Origin: Natrarchaeobaculum sulfurireducens | GTDB lineage: Archaea > Halobacteriota > Halobacteria > Halobacteriales > Natrialbaceae | Reading direction: 5' to 3' | Assembly (NCBI RefSeq): GCF_003430825.1 | Contig: NZ_CP024047.1 | Coordinates: 434,001-498,000 of the forward strand | DNA length: 64,000 bases | Shown here: piece by piece, positions 18,723 through 29,636 of the stretch | Position numbering within the stretch: position 1 is the first letter of the stretch | Layout: the number at the start of each line of letters is the position of its first letter | Program-made: the position numbers and the translations under genes | Notes under the pieces: model-generated | What the model saw: only the letters and a program-made list of their open reading frames with translations | Databases searched by the model: none | What the model was told of the DNA's origin: nothing

Positions 18723-19898
18723 GTGAACAGACGAACGTACCTCTCGGCCACGGCTGCCCTCGGCCTGTCGACCCTTTCGGGCTGTGCGGGCGTTCTCTCC
18801 GGCGGCGACGACCCGTTCGAGACCGAGACGGTCGTCGACGGCCTCGAGCACCCGTGGGGGATGGCGTTCCTGCCGGACGACGAGCACCTGCTCGTCACCG
18901 AACGCCCGGGGCGGCTGGCGCTCGTCGACCGTGAAACGGGCGACCTCGAGGACGTCTCGGGTACGCCGGGGGTTGCCGATGGGGGCCAGGGTGGCCTGCT
19001 CGACGTGGCGATCCATCCGGAGTTCGACGACGACCCCTGGCTCTACCTGACATACGCGATCGGCACCGACGACGGCGGGTCGACCACGGCGCTCGGCCGA
19101 ACCCGCCTCGACGTTGACGAGGCCGCGCTCGCAGACGGCGAGGAACTCTATGTCGTCGAGCCGTCCGTCGACTCGACTGCCCACTACGGATCGCGGGTCG
19201 TGTTCGACGACGACGGGCTGCTCTACGCAACCGTCGGCGACCGCGGCTCGAAGGACTTCGGCGAGGACCACTACTCCCAGGATCTGACGACCGAGATCGG
19301 CACTACCCTGCGGCTCGAGGACGACGGCTCGATCCCCGAGGACAACCCGTTCGTCGACGGCGAGGGTCCGGCGGGCGAAGACGCGCTCGAGGCCATCTAC
19401 AGCTACGGTCACCGGAACGCCCAGGGGATGACGGTTCACCCCGAGACGGGCAACCTCTGGCAGAGCGAGCACGGCGAGGAAGACGGCGACGAACTCAACG
19501 TCGTCGAGGCTGGGGGCAACTACGGCTGGCCCATCGCGCACACGGGGTGTGAATACGGGACCGATGACCTCGTCGGCGACGATCCGTTCGAGCGCGACGA
19601 CGTGGTCGATCCGGTCTACTACTGGGAGTGTACCACGGGCGGGTTCCCGCCCGGCGGAATGGCGTTTTACGACGGCGACGCGTTCACCGAGTGGGAGGGC
19701 GACCTGCTCGTCGGCACCCTCGCTGGCGAGTACCTCGGCCGGTTCACCGTCGATGGCACCGACGTCGAGGAGTCCGACCGGTTGCTCGAGGGTCGGGGCT
19801 GGCGAATCCGCGACGTGGCGGTTGCCCCCGATACCGGCTATCCGTACGTGGCGGTCGACGACGCCGACGCGCCGATCGTTCGGCTGCTGCCGGAGTAG
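18723..19898 (+). CDS. PQQ-dependent aldose sugar dehydrogenase-like Tat lipoprotein
   Basis: 391 residues from GTG 18723. The N-terminus has a twin arginine (NRRTYLSATAALGL) followed by a lipobox ending LSGC, so it is predicted to be exported by Tat and anchored by lipid outside the membrane. The six-bladed beta-propeller shows LEHPWGMAFLPD, TERPGRL, GGQGGLLDVAIHPEF, YGSRVVFDDDG, YSYGHRNAQGM and LWQSEHGEEDGDELN, all typical of the GDH-B/YliI glucose/sorbosone dehydrogenase family. A longer in-frame ATG upstream would destroy the signal peptide, so the GTG start is chosen. Confidence 0.9.
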   Translation: MNRRTYLSATAALGLSTLSGCAGVLSGGDDPFETETVVDGLEHPWGMAFLPDDEHLLVTERPGRLALVDRETGDLEDVSGTPGVADGGQGGLLDVAIHPEFDDDPWLYLTYAIGTDDGGSTTALGRTRLDVDEAALADGEELYVVEPSVDSTAHYGSRVVFDDDGLLYATVGDRGSKDFGEDHYSQDLTTEIGTTLRLEDDGSIPEDNPFVDGEGPAGEDALEAIYSYGHRNAQGMTVHPETGNLWQSEHGEEDGDELNVVEAGGNYGWPIAHTGCEYGTDDLVGDDPFERDDVVDPVYYWECTTGGFPPGGMAFYDGDAFTEWEGDLLVGTLAGEYLGRFTVDGTDVEESDRLLEGRGWRIRDVAVAPDTGYPYVAVDDADAPIVRLLPE

Positions 19899-19914
19899 CG
19901 GTCGTCGACTCGGG

Positions 19915-20667
19915 CTACCGCCTGACTTCCTGGCTCGCCTCGATCAACTGGATCAGGACGGTGGCGAACAGCGAGCCGGCGCTCCAGATCGCCGTCTCGC
20001 TGTCGTCGTCGTCGACGACGCTCAACAGGATGCTGTCGTCGTCGACCAGGCAAATCCGTCCCGAGCGCTGGTCGGCCTCGCGATAGGCTGGTGGCTCCTC
20101 GACCGCCACCTCCTCGAGCGCCCGAAACCGGCCTCTGACCGCTTCAGAGCGGCTGACGACCGTCACCGAGAGCCCAGCCGTCGCTCGTTCCTCGAGCGTG
20201 CGTTCGATCGAATCGGTCAGGAGGCCCGAGAGCCGGGTGCCGAAGACGATTCGATCGTCGGCCGCCGAACAGAGATCGATCACGCGGTCGGTCACGCGGC
20301 TTCGTCCGCGGACCGTCCAGATGTCCTCGCGTTCTTCCTCGCCCGTGGAGGCGTCGTTGACCGACTCGACGTACGCGAACGCCCGTTCACGCTCGCGGTC
20401 GAATCGCTCCTCGAGCGTCGTTTGGGCTTCCTCGACGCTTACGGGCCGATAGCGCATCGGGCTCGACTGCTGGATCTCGAGTAAGCCGCGGTCGGCGAGG
20501 CTCTCGGCGACGCTGTAGACCTGCGAGCGCGGGACGTCCGCGATCCGGGCGACGTCCCTGGCCGTGCCCGACCCAAGTCGGTGGAGCGCGATGAACACCT
20601 TGGCCTCGTAGCTGGTCAGCCCGAGTCGTTCGAAGGCGTCGACGGCGTCGTTCTCGTCGGGATTCAT
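19915..20667 (-). CDS. TrmB-family transcriptional regulator
   Basis: 250 residues. The N-terminal winged helix (LGLTSYEAKVFIALHRLGSG, then DVARIADVPRSQVYSVAESL) is the TrmB DNA-binding domain; a coiled linker (about 80-105) is followed by a phospholipase-D-like sensor region (about 120-250) found in shorter TrmB proteins lacking the sugar-binding domain. Its ATG overlaps the stop of the MMPL transporter gene as ATGA, so the two are translationally coupled, and it probably controls that operon. The inducer is unknown. Confidence 0.92.
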   Translation of the reverse strand: MNPDENDAVDAFERLGLTSYEAKVFIALHRLGSGTARDVARIADVPRSQVYSVAESLADRGLLEIQQSSPMRYRPVSVEEAQTTLEERFDRERERAFAYVESVNDASTGEEEREDIWTVRGRSRVTDRVIDLCSAADDRIVFGTRLSGLLTDSIERTLEERATAGLSVTVVSRSEAVRGRFRALEEVAVEEPPAYREADQRSGRICLVDDDSILLSVVDDDDSETAIWSAGSLFATVLIQLIEASQEVRR

Positions 20668-23600
20668 CGGTCCTCACCGCCGTCGTCGGTGTCGTCCGCC
20701 GCCTCAGTGTCTGCATCACCGTCGGTCTGTGGCGTCCCGCCGTCGCTGGCAGTCGGCGTCGGCCGGTCGGCCCCGCCGACGTCGAAGGAGACGTCCGGAC
20801 CGAGATACCGCGTCCAGAGCACCAGCAGCGTCGGGAGGACGATGACGCTCGAGAGGAACGCGTACGTGATCGTCAGTCCGGTGATGATCCCGAACTGCCG
20901 GAGCGCGGGGAGGATGGCGAACGCGAGCGTCCCGAAGCCGCCGACCGTCGTCGCCGCACTGCCCAGCAACGCGCCGCCGGTGCCGGTGACCGTTCGGTGC
21001 ATCGCGTCCCAGACGTTGCCCTGGCGCTCGAGCTCGAGGCTGTACCGGGCGCTAATGTGGATGCTGTAGGCGACGCCGAGCCCGATCGTGAGGCTGGTGA
21101 TCATCCCCGTCAGAACGTTAAACGGCATCTCGAGCAGGTACATGGTCCCCAGGATCCAGCTGACGGCGAAGGCCACGGGGAGGAGGGTGACAGCACCGAG
21201 TGCGGCTCCGTTCCCGGTCGCCCAGTAGGCGACTGTCAGGAACACGAACGCGGCGACGAGCGTCACCAGCAGGCTCTGGATGACGGTATCGAACAGGTCC
21301 CCTTCGACGATGTAGTTGACGATAGGGTCGCCGGTCGCGATGGCACTGACGCCATCCATACCGGCCGCCGTGCCGTCGTCTTCGTCGCTGGCGCTTTCGT
21401 TCTCGAGGGCGTCGGGGCGGTTGTCGCCGATCCCATCGCTGTCGATCGTCGCGGCGATGTCACGCAGATCCGTGGTTACGTCGTCGAACGCTGCGTCGCC
21501 CTCGACGGCGACGATGAGCCGTGCAGAGTCGTACGTCCCGTCGTCGGTCCGATTCAATACCTGGCTCGCGCCGTCTTCGTTGATCTCGAATAGTTCGTCG
21601 TACAGTTCGGAGACGTTCTCGTCGGGGATCCCGTCACCCGTCGTATCGGCTGCGTCTCGGCGCTCGTCGAACGACTCGTTCTGGGCTGCCGTCTCGTTTA
21701 ACACCGTCAGCGGTCCTTCGACGTCGGCGTCGCCACTCGGCGTCGTGTACGCGACGGAGCTATCGGCTGCCCGGTCCTGTGCCGTCTGCAGCCGCTCGAG
21801 GACGTCCCCGTCGGCCACGTCTCCCTCGACGAGGATCTGGGCCTGCAGGTCGTCACGCTGGTAGTGTTCGTTGACGTACTCGAGATCGGCGGCGGCCTGG
21901 TACTCGCCGGGGCTCATCCCGCCGGGGAGGTGTTCGGTCCACTCGGGTGGGCTCTCCGCAAGGAAGTCCTCTTCTTCGAAGCTGGTGTCGACCTGGCTGG
22001 CACCGTAGACGCCACCGGCGGTCAACAGGAGCACGGCGACCAGCACCACGAGCGGAACCCGTCGAGCGGCGACCGAGCCGACCGAGAGGAGGGAACTGAA
22101 CCGGCCACCGCCGGTTCCGAACGCGCGCCTATGCCGGTCGATGCCCCGACTCTCGAGTACCGAGTCGATCTCGACTTTGGCAGCCGGGATCAACGCGCCG
22201 AAGACGAGCAGCGCCGAGAGGATGCCGACGGAGCTGACGACCGCGAACTCCCGGATCGGACCGATCGGGCTGACGAGGTTCGCCAGGAATCCGATCGCGG
22301 TCGTCGCCGTGACCCAGACCAACGCGACCCCGACACCGGCCAGCGCGATTCCCATCGATCCCCGGACGGTGTCGAACCCGTGGCCGGATTCGTCCGCTTC
22401 GGAGGCGGGGTCGCCCTCCCCGTCCGTCCGCAAGCGCGATAGCGCCTCGCGTTGCTCCCGATGTCTCATGAAGACGTGTATCGCGTAGTCGATCGAGAGC
22501 CCGATCAGCAACACGGGAACGGCCACCATCATCTGGTTGAACGGGATTCCCGCCCAACCCATGAAGCCGAACGTCCAGAGCAACACGCCAAGGATGCCCG
22601 CGACGCCGAGGACGATATCCAGCGGATCGCGGTAGGCGATCAACAACGCCGCGACGACGAACGCCAGCGCCAGCGGTCCGACGATCGCCAGGCTATCGAC
22701 CATCGACCGGTCGATCTCGTCGGTGATGATCCCGATACCGAAGGTGACGTACTCGTGTTCGTGGGCGTCGGCGAGTTCACGGATGTCGAGTTGCGACTCG
22801 AGGACCTCGTCGTCACCCGCGCCCATCTCGAGGTCGGCGTCGCCGGCGTCCTGCGTGATCGCGGTCATCCGGCTCTCGGCCTCGGTCGACCCCGGCTCGA
22901 ACGCCGACGGCATGAACGCGAGGGCCGCACCCTCCTCCGTCTCGTCGTCGCCTTCGGCGAGAGACTCCTCGAGTGCGTCCTCGAACGCCTCCTCGTCTAA
23001 GTCCTCGAGGAGCTCGATCTGGTCCTCGATCGAGAGCTCGTCGTCCTCGTCGTCCGTCTCGAGTGCGTCCCAGTCCTCCTCGAGCGCCTCCTGCTCCGCT
23101 TCGAGTGCTTCCTGTCGTTCTTCGAGGATTTCCTGGTCCTCCTCGAGTACCTCTTGATCCTCCTCGAACGCCTCGAAGTCAGCCTCGAGTTGTTCGTACT
23201 CCGTTTCGAGGGTACCCATCGTCGCGGCGGTGTAGACCCCCTCCAGGTCTTCCTGAAGTTCCCCATACTCGGGGAGGGCTTCTGGATCGTCGACCGTTTG
23301 TTCGATCTCGATCAGTCCCGACTCGAGTGCCCGCGCCTGTTCGGCTAGCCCGTCGTACTCGGCGGCTTGCTCGTCGGTGAGGTCAGCGCCGTCGGCCGTC
23401 TCCTCGAGCAGTTCGTCGAACACAGCCTCGAGTTCGGCGGCTCCCTGCTGGTACTCGGGATCGTTTTCGTCGAACTCGGCGGCGAGTTCCTCGTACTCAC
23501 GTTGAATCTCGCGGGCCTCGTCGATACCTGCCTCGAGGGCGTCGCTTCTGGCCTCGAGTTCGGCCTCACGCCCGGCGAGTTCCTCGCCGCGCTCCTCGAG

Positions 23601-24095
23601 TTCGCCACCGCGGTCGGCCAGCTCAGAACCGAACGCCTCGAGTGAGTCCCCCTCCGCTTCGAGGTCGTCAGTCCGGTCCTCGAGGTCGTCGATCTGCTGT
23701 TGGCTGTCCGCGGTCATCGCGACGATGTTCTCGACGCCGGTGATCGGGTCCTCGTCGGCCAGCGTCTCGTTGATCGTTTCGTTCTCCTGTAACGTCTGCT
23801 GGAACTCGAGCGACTCGATCAACACCTCCTGCTCGAGGACGTTGGTGTCGTCGGTATCACCGCGGTGTATCAGCTGCACCGATGTCGTGTTCTCCTGCGC
23901 TTCGACGCCGAACCGATCGTCGATGTCCTCGGCGGCCTGTGCTTCGGGCGACTCGCTCTCGAACTGGTCGAGCGAACTGTCTTCTTCGACCATCGGCATT
24001 CCTGCGCCGACGAGTGCGGTCGTCAGGACCAGCACAACGAGAACGAGTTTCGAGTGAGACGTGATGCGGTCGGCAATTCGATACGGCAAACTCAT
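20664..24095 (-). CDS. MMPL/RND-type exporter with long extracytoplasmic coiled coil
   Basis: 1143 residues. TM1 is at about residues 17-35, followed by an exceptionally Glu-rich extracytoplasmic region (about 130-380) predicted to be coiled coil, including five near-perfect heptads at 311-345 of the type EEDQEVL. The first TM bundle contains PVLLIGLSIDYAIHVFMRHRE, the second LTIGLGVAYSIHISARY, both standard for MMPL transporters, and each half ends in a helix cluster. Substrate unknown; archaeal relatives are linked to lipid or drug export. The C-terminus is a disordered Asp/Thr tail. It is the first gene of an operon with trmB. Confidence 0.9.
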   Translation of the reverse strand: MSLPYRIADRITSHSKLVLVVLVLTTALVGAGMPMVEEDSSLDQFESESPEAQAAEDIDDRFGVEAQENTTSVQLIHRGDTDDTNVLEQEVLIESLEFQQTLQENETINETLADEDPITGVENIVAMTADSQQQIDDLEDRTDDLEAEGDSLEAFGSELADRGGELEERGEELAGREAELEARSDALEAGIDEAREIQREYEELAAEFDENDPEYQQGAAELEAVFDELLEETADGADLTDEQAAEYDGLAEQARALESGLIEIEQTVDDPEALPEYGELQEDLEGVYTAATMGTLETEYEQLEADFEAFEEDQEVLEEDQEILEERQEALEAEQEALEEDWDALETDDEDDELSIEDQIELLEDLDEEAFEDALEESLAEGDDETEEGAALAFMPSAFEPGSTEAESRMTAITQDAGDADLEMGAGDDEVLESQLDIRELADAHEHEYVTFGIGIITDEIDRSMVDSLAIVGPLALAFVVAALLIAYRDPLDIVLGVAGILGVLLWTFGFMGWAGIPFNQMMVAVPVLLIGLSIDYAIHVFMRHREQREALSRLRTDGEGDPASEADESGHGFDTVRGSMGIALAGVGVALVWVTATTAIGFLANLVSPIGPIREFAVVSSVGILSALLVFGALIPAAKVEIDSVLESRGIDRHRRAFGTGGGRFSSLLSVGSVAARRVPLVVLVAVLLLTAGGVYGASQVDTSFEEEDFLAESPPEWTEHLPGGMSPGEYQAAADLEYVNEHYQRDDLQAQILVEGDVADGDVLERLQTAQDRAADSSVAYTTPSGDADVEGPLTVLNETAAQNESFDERRDAADTTGDGIPDENVSELYDELFEINEDGASQVLNRTDDGTYDSARLIVAVEGDAAFDDVTTDLRDIAATIDSDGIGDNRPDALENESASDEDDGTAAGMDGVSAIATGDPIVNYIVEGDLFDTVIQSLLVTLVAAFVFLTVAYWATGNGAALGAVTLLPVAFAVSWILGTMYLLEMPFNVLTGMITSLTIGLGVAYSIHISARYSLELERQGNVWDAMHRTVTGTGGALLGSAATTVGGFGTLAFAILPALRQFGIITGLTITYAFLSSVIVLPTLLVLWTRYLGPDVSFDVGGADRPTPTASDGGTPQTDGDADTEAADDTDDGGEDR

Positions 24096-24309
24096 TCGAT
24101 TGCCTCCGAGGATTTTCGACTGCGGACCATGCTGTTGTTATGATCCTACCAAACGGTCGCTTATACATATTTGGAGGTTTATACTTTCGAGAACGTCTTC
24201 CGCCCTGATACGATTCTGGGGCCGATTTGATGATGTATGGCGTTTCGAGGACGTATCGAATGAGAAGAACATACCGCCCGACCATGGCTGGTGCTGGGTG
24301 GGGGCGTCG
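24096..24309 (-). promoter_or_regulatory. Promoter region of the MMPL-trmB operon
   Basis: AT-rich stretch at about 24160-24190 reads, on the minus strand, AAATATGTATAAGCG, a good haloarchaeal TATA candidate about 75-80 bases before the transporter start, giving a leader of roughly 50 nt. CCAAATATG on that strand and CCAAACGG on the other face each other around it and could belong to a TrmB site; this is a guess. Confidence 0.35.
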
Positions 24310-25044
24310 TCACTCGATCGTGACCGTCGTCAGGTCTTCGGCGAACCGCACGTCGCCGTCGTAGTGGGTAGCGATCGACTCGAGCATCTCCTCGTGACGG
24401 CCGTCGGTGTGGGGATAGAGGTGCGTGAGATAGATCCGGCCGATGTCGGTTCCCTCGAGGGCTTTTCCGAGCGTTCCAGGCGTGGGGTGGTTCGCGACGT
24501 CGACGTCGTCGGGGAACGAGCAGTCGTGGGCCAGGATCGCCGACCCGTCGGCGAAGTTCGCCAATCCGTCGAACGCCTCGCTGTCGCCGCTGAACGTAAA
24601 CCGGTCGTCGAATCGGTAGGCTAGACACGGCACCGAGTGACGCGTCTCGTACGCCGAGATGTCGAAGCCTGCGACGGAGAACTCGCCGGCGACGACCTCC
24701 CGAATCTGCAGGTCGAGTCGTCCCTGCATGTAGTCGTGAACCGACAACAGGTCGTCGATCAGCGACTTCGTTCCCTGTGGCCCGACGACCTCGAGGTGTT
24801 CTTCGCCAGCGAGCCAGCGGGCTTTGAACAGCGACAAGAGGTCGGCGACGTGATCGAGGTGGTGGTGAGTGAGCAACACCGTCGAGACGTTCTCGTGACC
24901 CACGCCTGACTGCTGTAGTCGGTGGAGAACGCCGGACCCACAGTCGACCAGCAGCGTTCGACCGTCTTCCTGGACGAGGATTCCCGTCTGGAAGCGATCC
25001 CCGGACGGCATTGCGCTTCCGGTACCGAGAAAGGTAACACGCAT
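24310..25044 (-). CDS. MBL-fold metallo-hydrolase (RNase Z-like)
   Basis: 244 residues from ATG 25044 (MRVTFLGTGSAMPSGDRFQT). The metal motif LTHHHLDHVADL, the later LAHDCSF and THLYP segments and the opening FLGTGSAMPS place it in the RNase Z/phosphodiesterase-like branch of the metallo-beta-lactamase superfamily. It lacks the exosite arm of true tRNase Z, so a general phosphodiesterase or hydrolase role is more likely. An upstream in-frame ATG adds nine unconvincing residues. Confidence 0.88.
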   Translation of the reverse strand: MRVTFLGTGSAMPSGDRFQTGILVQEDGRTLLVDCGSGVLHRLQQSGVGHENVSTVLLTHHHLDHVADLLSLFKARWLAGEEHLEVVGPQGTKSLIDDLLSVHDYMQGRLDLQIREVVAGEFSVAGFDISAYETRHSVPCLAYRFDDRFTFSGDSEAFDGLANFADGSAILAHDCSFPDDVDVANHPTPGTLGKALEGTDIGRIYLTHLYPHTDGRHEEMLESIATHYDGDVRFAEDLTTVTIE

Positions 25045-25113
25045 GCGAGAGCGTGTGTTCGGCCCGAGCAAAAGGGTTGTGCTGGGCGTCGGTCACGACC
25101 GTACTGGTGTGGT

Positions 25114-25829
25114 TCAGTCCGCGCCGACTGGACCGTCCGCAGTGGCCTCGGCGATCGACTGGCCGCGTTCGGTCTCGAGGATCGTGCCGGTGTTGAGCGC
25201 GATCAGGCCGAAGCCGACCTTGGTGAGCACGTCGAGGTAGCTGATCAGCATGATGTCGACCGTCGGGGTGATCATGCCGAGTCCAGGGGGGCCCAACAAC
25301 CAGATGACCGGATACACCGACCAGAGGATGACCGTAAGGTTTCGCAGGCTGGTAAACAGCGACGTGACGGCTGCTCCCTGCTCGGCAGCCCGGTCACTCA
25401 TCGGACCCAACAACAAGTAGAGCAAGCCGAGGTACACGATACCGGCGACGACGAACAGTCCGTACCCCAACCCGCCGGGGACGAGCGCGGCTGCGAAGCC
25501 GAGCACCATGACGGCCGTGTTGACGGCGATGACCACACCGAGTTCCCGACTGTCGCTCCCGGCGAGCAAGCCGAGGAACAGCAACAACAGCGGCGTCGTC
25601 AGGATCCAGTCGACGTACCGTGGCGTGAAGACGACGTTGTCGCCGACGGTCACCCAGCCGATCTCGAGAGCCATCATCGCGTACGCAACCGCAGCGATCA
25701 GACTGATCGACGCGAGGATCGCGTAGTACCGGCGGTAGACGCTCTCCGTGGAGATGCCACCCAAGACGAACGCGACCGTCCCCACGGCCATCCCGAGCGC
25801 ACCGAGCCAGAACAGCAGGGTTGGCTCGA

Positions 25830-25833
<4 letters not shown>
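25114..25833 (-). CDS. sopII: Sensory rhodopsin II (phoborhodopsin)
   Basis: Seven-helix retinal photoreceptor for blue-light avoidance, 239 residues. Numbering coincides with the Natronomonas protein: Arg72 and counter-ion Asp75 in [11 protein letters not shown], Phe86 where proton pumps have the donor Asp, Tyr174, Thr189, Asp193, Tyr199, Thr204 and Schiff-base Lys205 in [10 protein letters not shown]. The Tyr174/Thr204 pair and Tyr199 are those needed for signalling and transducer contact. Its ATG overlaps the htrII stop (ATGA), so receptor and transducer are co-translated. No other rhodopsin is present here. Confidence 0.96.
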
Positions 25834-27497
<1,664 letters not shown>

Positions 27498-27903
27498 GTA
27501 ATGTGATATCTGTTCAGGTATGTTAGTGGTGACGGCCAACTACGTGTAATCGATTTCTTTAGATACTTCCGAACGAGTTCCGTGGTTAGCCATATGATTC
27601 ATAACCTCGTTGATGAATGGAACAGTCGAGACGACAATCAGTCGTCGACCTGATGAATGTCCATTCCCCGTCTCTCCCTCGAGTGTCACGCGTTATCCGT
27701 CCCGTTGCCGACCGGTTTCCTCGGCCGGCTCACGATCAGTCGCAACGACGGCTGGTTGGGGCACGCCTCGGGTTCAGGGTTCACCGTCACCGTCCAGGTC
27801 GCCGTCCTGTCCCTGTGGCTGCTCGAGCGCCGCCACGAATCCTGTGCCTTGTGGCTCGAGCGGCTTCGAACCCGAACGGTACCGAGTCACGGGGGAATAC
27901 CCG
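27498..27903. promoter_or_regulatory. Divergent promoter region between htrII and blh
   Basis: A 406-bp spacer serving both transcripts. The part nearest htrII (27540-27610) is AT-rich and contains, on the minus strand, AAGTATCTAAAGAAATCG as a TATA candidate. The remainder (27610-27900) is GC-rich, in-frame with blh but Ser/Pro/Arg-rich, and shows no protein similarity I recognise. Shared control of receptor and retinal synthesis is plausible. Confidence 0.5.
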
Positions 27904-28920
27904 ATGGCCGGTGACGCAGCCGATGTCGCGGCATCGGTGAGCCTCGTCTGTGGCGTCGTCGCGCTCGTGACAGGGGTCGCACTCGTAACGCTGTTCGACT
28001 CGCTCCCACTGTCCGTCCAGCTGGTTCCGCTGGCTGTCAGCGTCGTCGTCCTCGGGCTGCCACACGGGGCCGTCGATCACCTCGTCCTTCCTCGAGTGCG
28101 CGAAAAACCGGTCTCTCTGCGGTGGCTCGTCGGCTTCGGCCTCGGGTACCTCGCGCTCGCCGCTAGCTACGCCATCGGCTGGTACCTCGAGCCCGTTCTC
28201 GCCTTCGTCGGTTTCATCCTCCTGACGATCTTTCACTGGGGACAGGGCGACGTCTACGCCCTCGTTTCCATCTTCGACGTTGATCACCTCGAGACGCGAT
28301 TTCAACGCGCGCTCACACTCTGTGTTCGCGGCGGAATCCCGATGCTCGTTCCCCTCGTCGCGTTTCCCGAACAGTACGCGTTCGTGGCAACCGCCGTCGT
28401 TGAGCTGTTCGATCCGGCTGCAACCAGCGCGCTCGAGCCGGTGTTTGCCCCCACCGTCCGCGCCTGGGTCGCCGTTGGCTTCACAGCGCTCGTGGCAGTC
28501 TCACTCGGCTGGGGGCTCTTTCAGGCCGGCCCGTCCCGCTCGTGGACGCTCGACGCTGGCGAAACGGTGGGACTCGTCGCGTTCTTCGCCGTCGTTCCGC
28601 CGATTCTCGCCATCGGCCTCTATTTCGCGTTCTGGCACTCGGTTCGACACGTCCTCCGAACCGTTCTGGTCGACCGACCCGCAGCCGACGCACTCGAGGC
28701 CGGCTCCCTTCGGACGGCCCTGTGGCGGTTCACCCGCGACGCTGCACCGCTGACGGCGGGGGCTCTCGTGGTCCTCGTGGGGCTTGCACTCGCCGTCCCA
28801 CGGACGCCAGCGACCCTCTCCGACCTTCTCGGCGTCTATCTGGTCTGTCTCGCCGTCCTGACGCTCCCTCACACCGTCGTCGTCTCGCTGCTCGACTGGG
28901 AACAGCGCATCTGGGCGTGA
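27904..28920 (+). CDS. blh: Brp/Blh-family beta-carotene 15,15'-dioxygenase
   Basis: Membrane enzyme that cleaves beta-carotene into two retinal molecules, the chromophore of the adjacent sensory rhodopsin. From ATG 27904 (MAGDAADVAASVSLVCG) it has 338 residues and about nine transmembrane helices. Conserved histidine motifs of the family are all present: GLPHGAVDH, FHWGQGD, FWHSVRH and LPHTVVVSL. It is divergent from htrII-sopII. The open frame continues upstream to 27610, but that extension is Ser/Pro/Arg-rich and not membrane-like, so the shorter start is used. Confidence 0.93.
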   Translation: MAGDAADVAASVSLVCGVVALVTGVALVTLFDSLPLSVQLVPLAVSVVVLGLPHGAVDHLVLPRVREKPVSLRWLVGFGLGYLALAASYAIGWYLEPVLAFVGFILLTIFHWGQGDVYALVSIFDVDHLETRFQRALTLCVRGGIPMLVPLVAFPEQYAFVATAVVELFDPAATSALEPVFAPTVRAWVAVGFTALVAVSLGWGLFQAGPSRSWTLDAGETVGLVAFFAVVPPILAIGLYFAFWHSVRHVLRTVLVDRPAADALEAGSLRTALWRFTRDAAPLTAGALVVLVGLALAVPRTPATLSDLLGVYLVCLAVLTLPHTVVVSLLDWEQRIWA

Positions 28921-29636
28921 CGACGCGCCGTTCGTTCTCGAGATCCACCACCCCGATGCCCGGTGGTGTCCTACTGTCAGACAGACGGCTATGAAGAGAA
29001 TTCGCCGGATGGGTGCGACGAACCCTCACACTCGTTCTGTCCGGCAGCATACGCATTTCCGTCTCCAGCGAGTGCGTGACTAAAAGTACAAACAGATTAG
29101 GAGATATGGGAGCTAACGTACTTCTGTGGTGTTGTAGCTGAACGAGACAGTGGGTTCGATTCGAACTGTCTTTTAGCAGACCTCTCGTGAGCTACGAACG
29201 AGTTCTTGCTACCTGTGGACCTTGGTGGTGTCCTTGCCAAACACCTTGTACATTAGCCATGTCGCCTGTCAGTCGTGTTTTCTGTCGGTTGCGTTGTTCG
29301 CCGGTCGTGTTGCCCGTCGGTTGTGTTGTCCGCCGGTCGTGTTATCCACCGGTCGTGTAGTTCCTCTCCTTGTACGAGCACCTAACTAACAGTCTTCTAT
29401 AGTGTGTAGAAAATTGTTATATAGGGTGGGTGGTGGAACACTTCCCCTTCACAGGGAGGAGGTAAATGACGGCGGTCTGGCGTGTTGTGTTTCGTCGACG
29501 GGGCGTTCGCGCTCGGTGCGGTCGAATCGTGTGGAAACGCCAGCGTACGGCGTCGATTCCGAAGTCCGCGAAACCATTTAGTTGCCGTCGGCCGAACCGA
29601 TAGGGCGGCCAGCCCCGTGCTGGGAAAGTTTCGTCC
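28921..29636. other. Gene-poor, AT-richer spacer with minisatellite
   Basis: No convincing gene in 716 bp. It contains an inverted repeat AGACAG (29145-29150) / ACTGTCT (29165-29171) followed by TTTT, probably a terminator, a 16-bp tandem repeat (listed separately), and an AT-rich patch at 29380-29425 with TATATAG, a promoter candidate for the chorismate-using enzyme downstream. A purine-rich GGAGGAGGT at 29456-29464 precedes an Arg-rich 45-codon frame that I do not accept as a gene. Confidence 0.6.
29260..29355. repeat. 16-bp tandem repeat, six units
   Basis: Six head-to-tail 16-base units with consensus TGTTGTCCGCCGGTCG; the units at 29324 and 29340 are nearly identical and the first two are most diverged. 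The unit length is not a multiple of three and no reading frame is conserved, so it is non-coding. No RNA hairpin is formed by single units. Confidence 0.85.

Noticed and set aside
27610-27903. N-terminal extension of the Brp/Blh protein
   Set aside because: Ser/Pro/Arg-rich, no membrane helix, codon pattern unlike the gene; family proteins start close to the first helix.
29145-29175. GGTTCGATTCGAA looks like a tRNA T-arm
   Set aside because: No acceptor, D or anticodon stems can be drawn around it; it is part of an inverted repeat before a T run.
29260-29355. CRISPR array
   Set aside because: Units are contiguous with no unique spacers and no cas genes are present; it is a simple tandem repeat.
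29466-29603. 45-codon frame preceded by a strong GGAGGAGGT site
   Set aside because: Very Arg-rich and basic for a haloarchaeal protein, no conservation signal; kept only as a remark.
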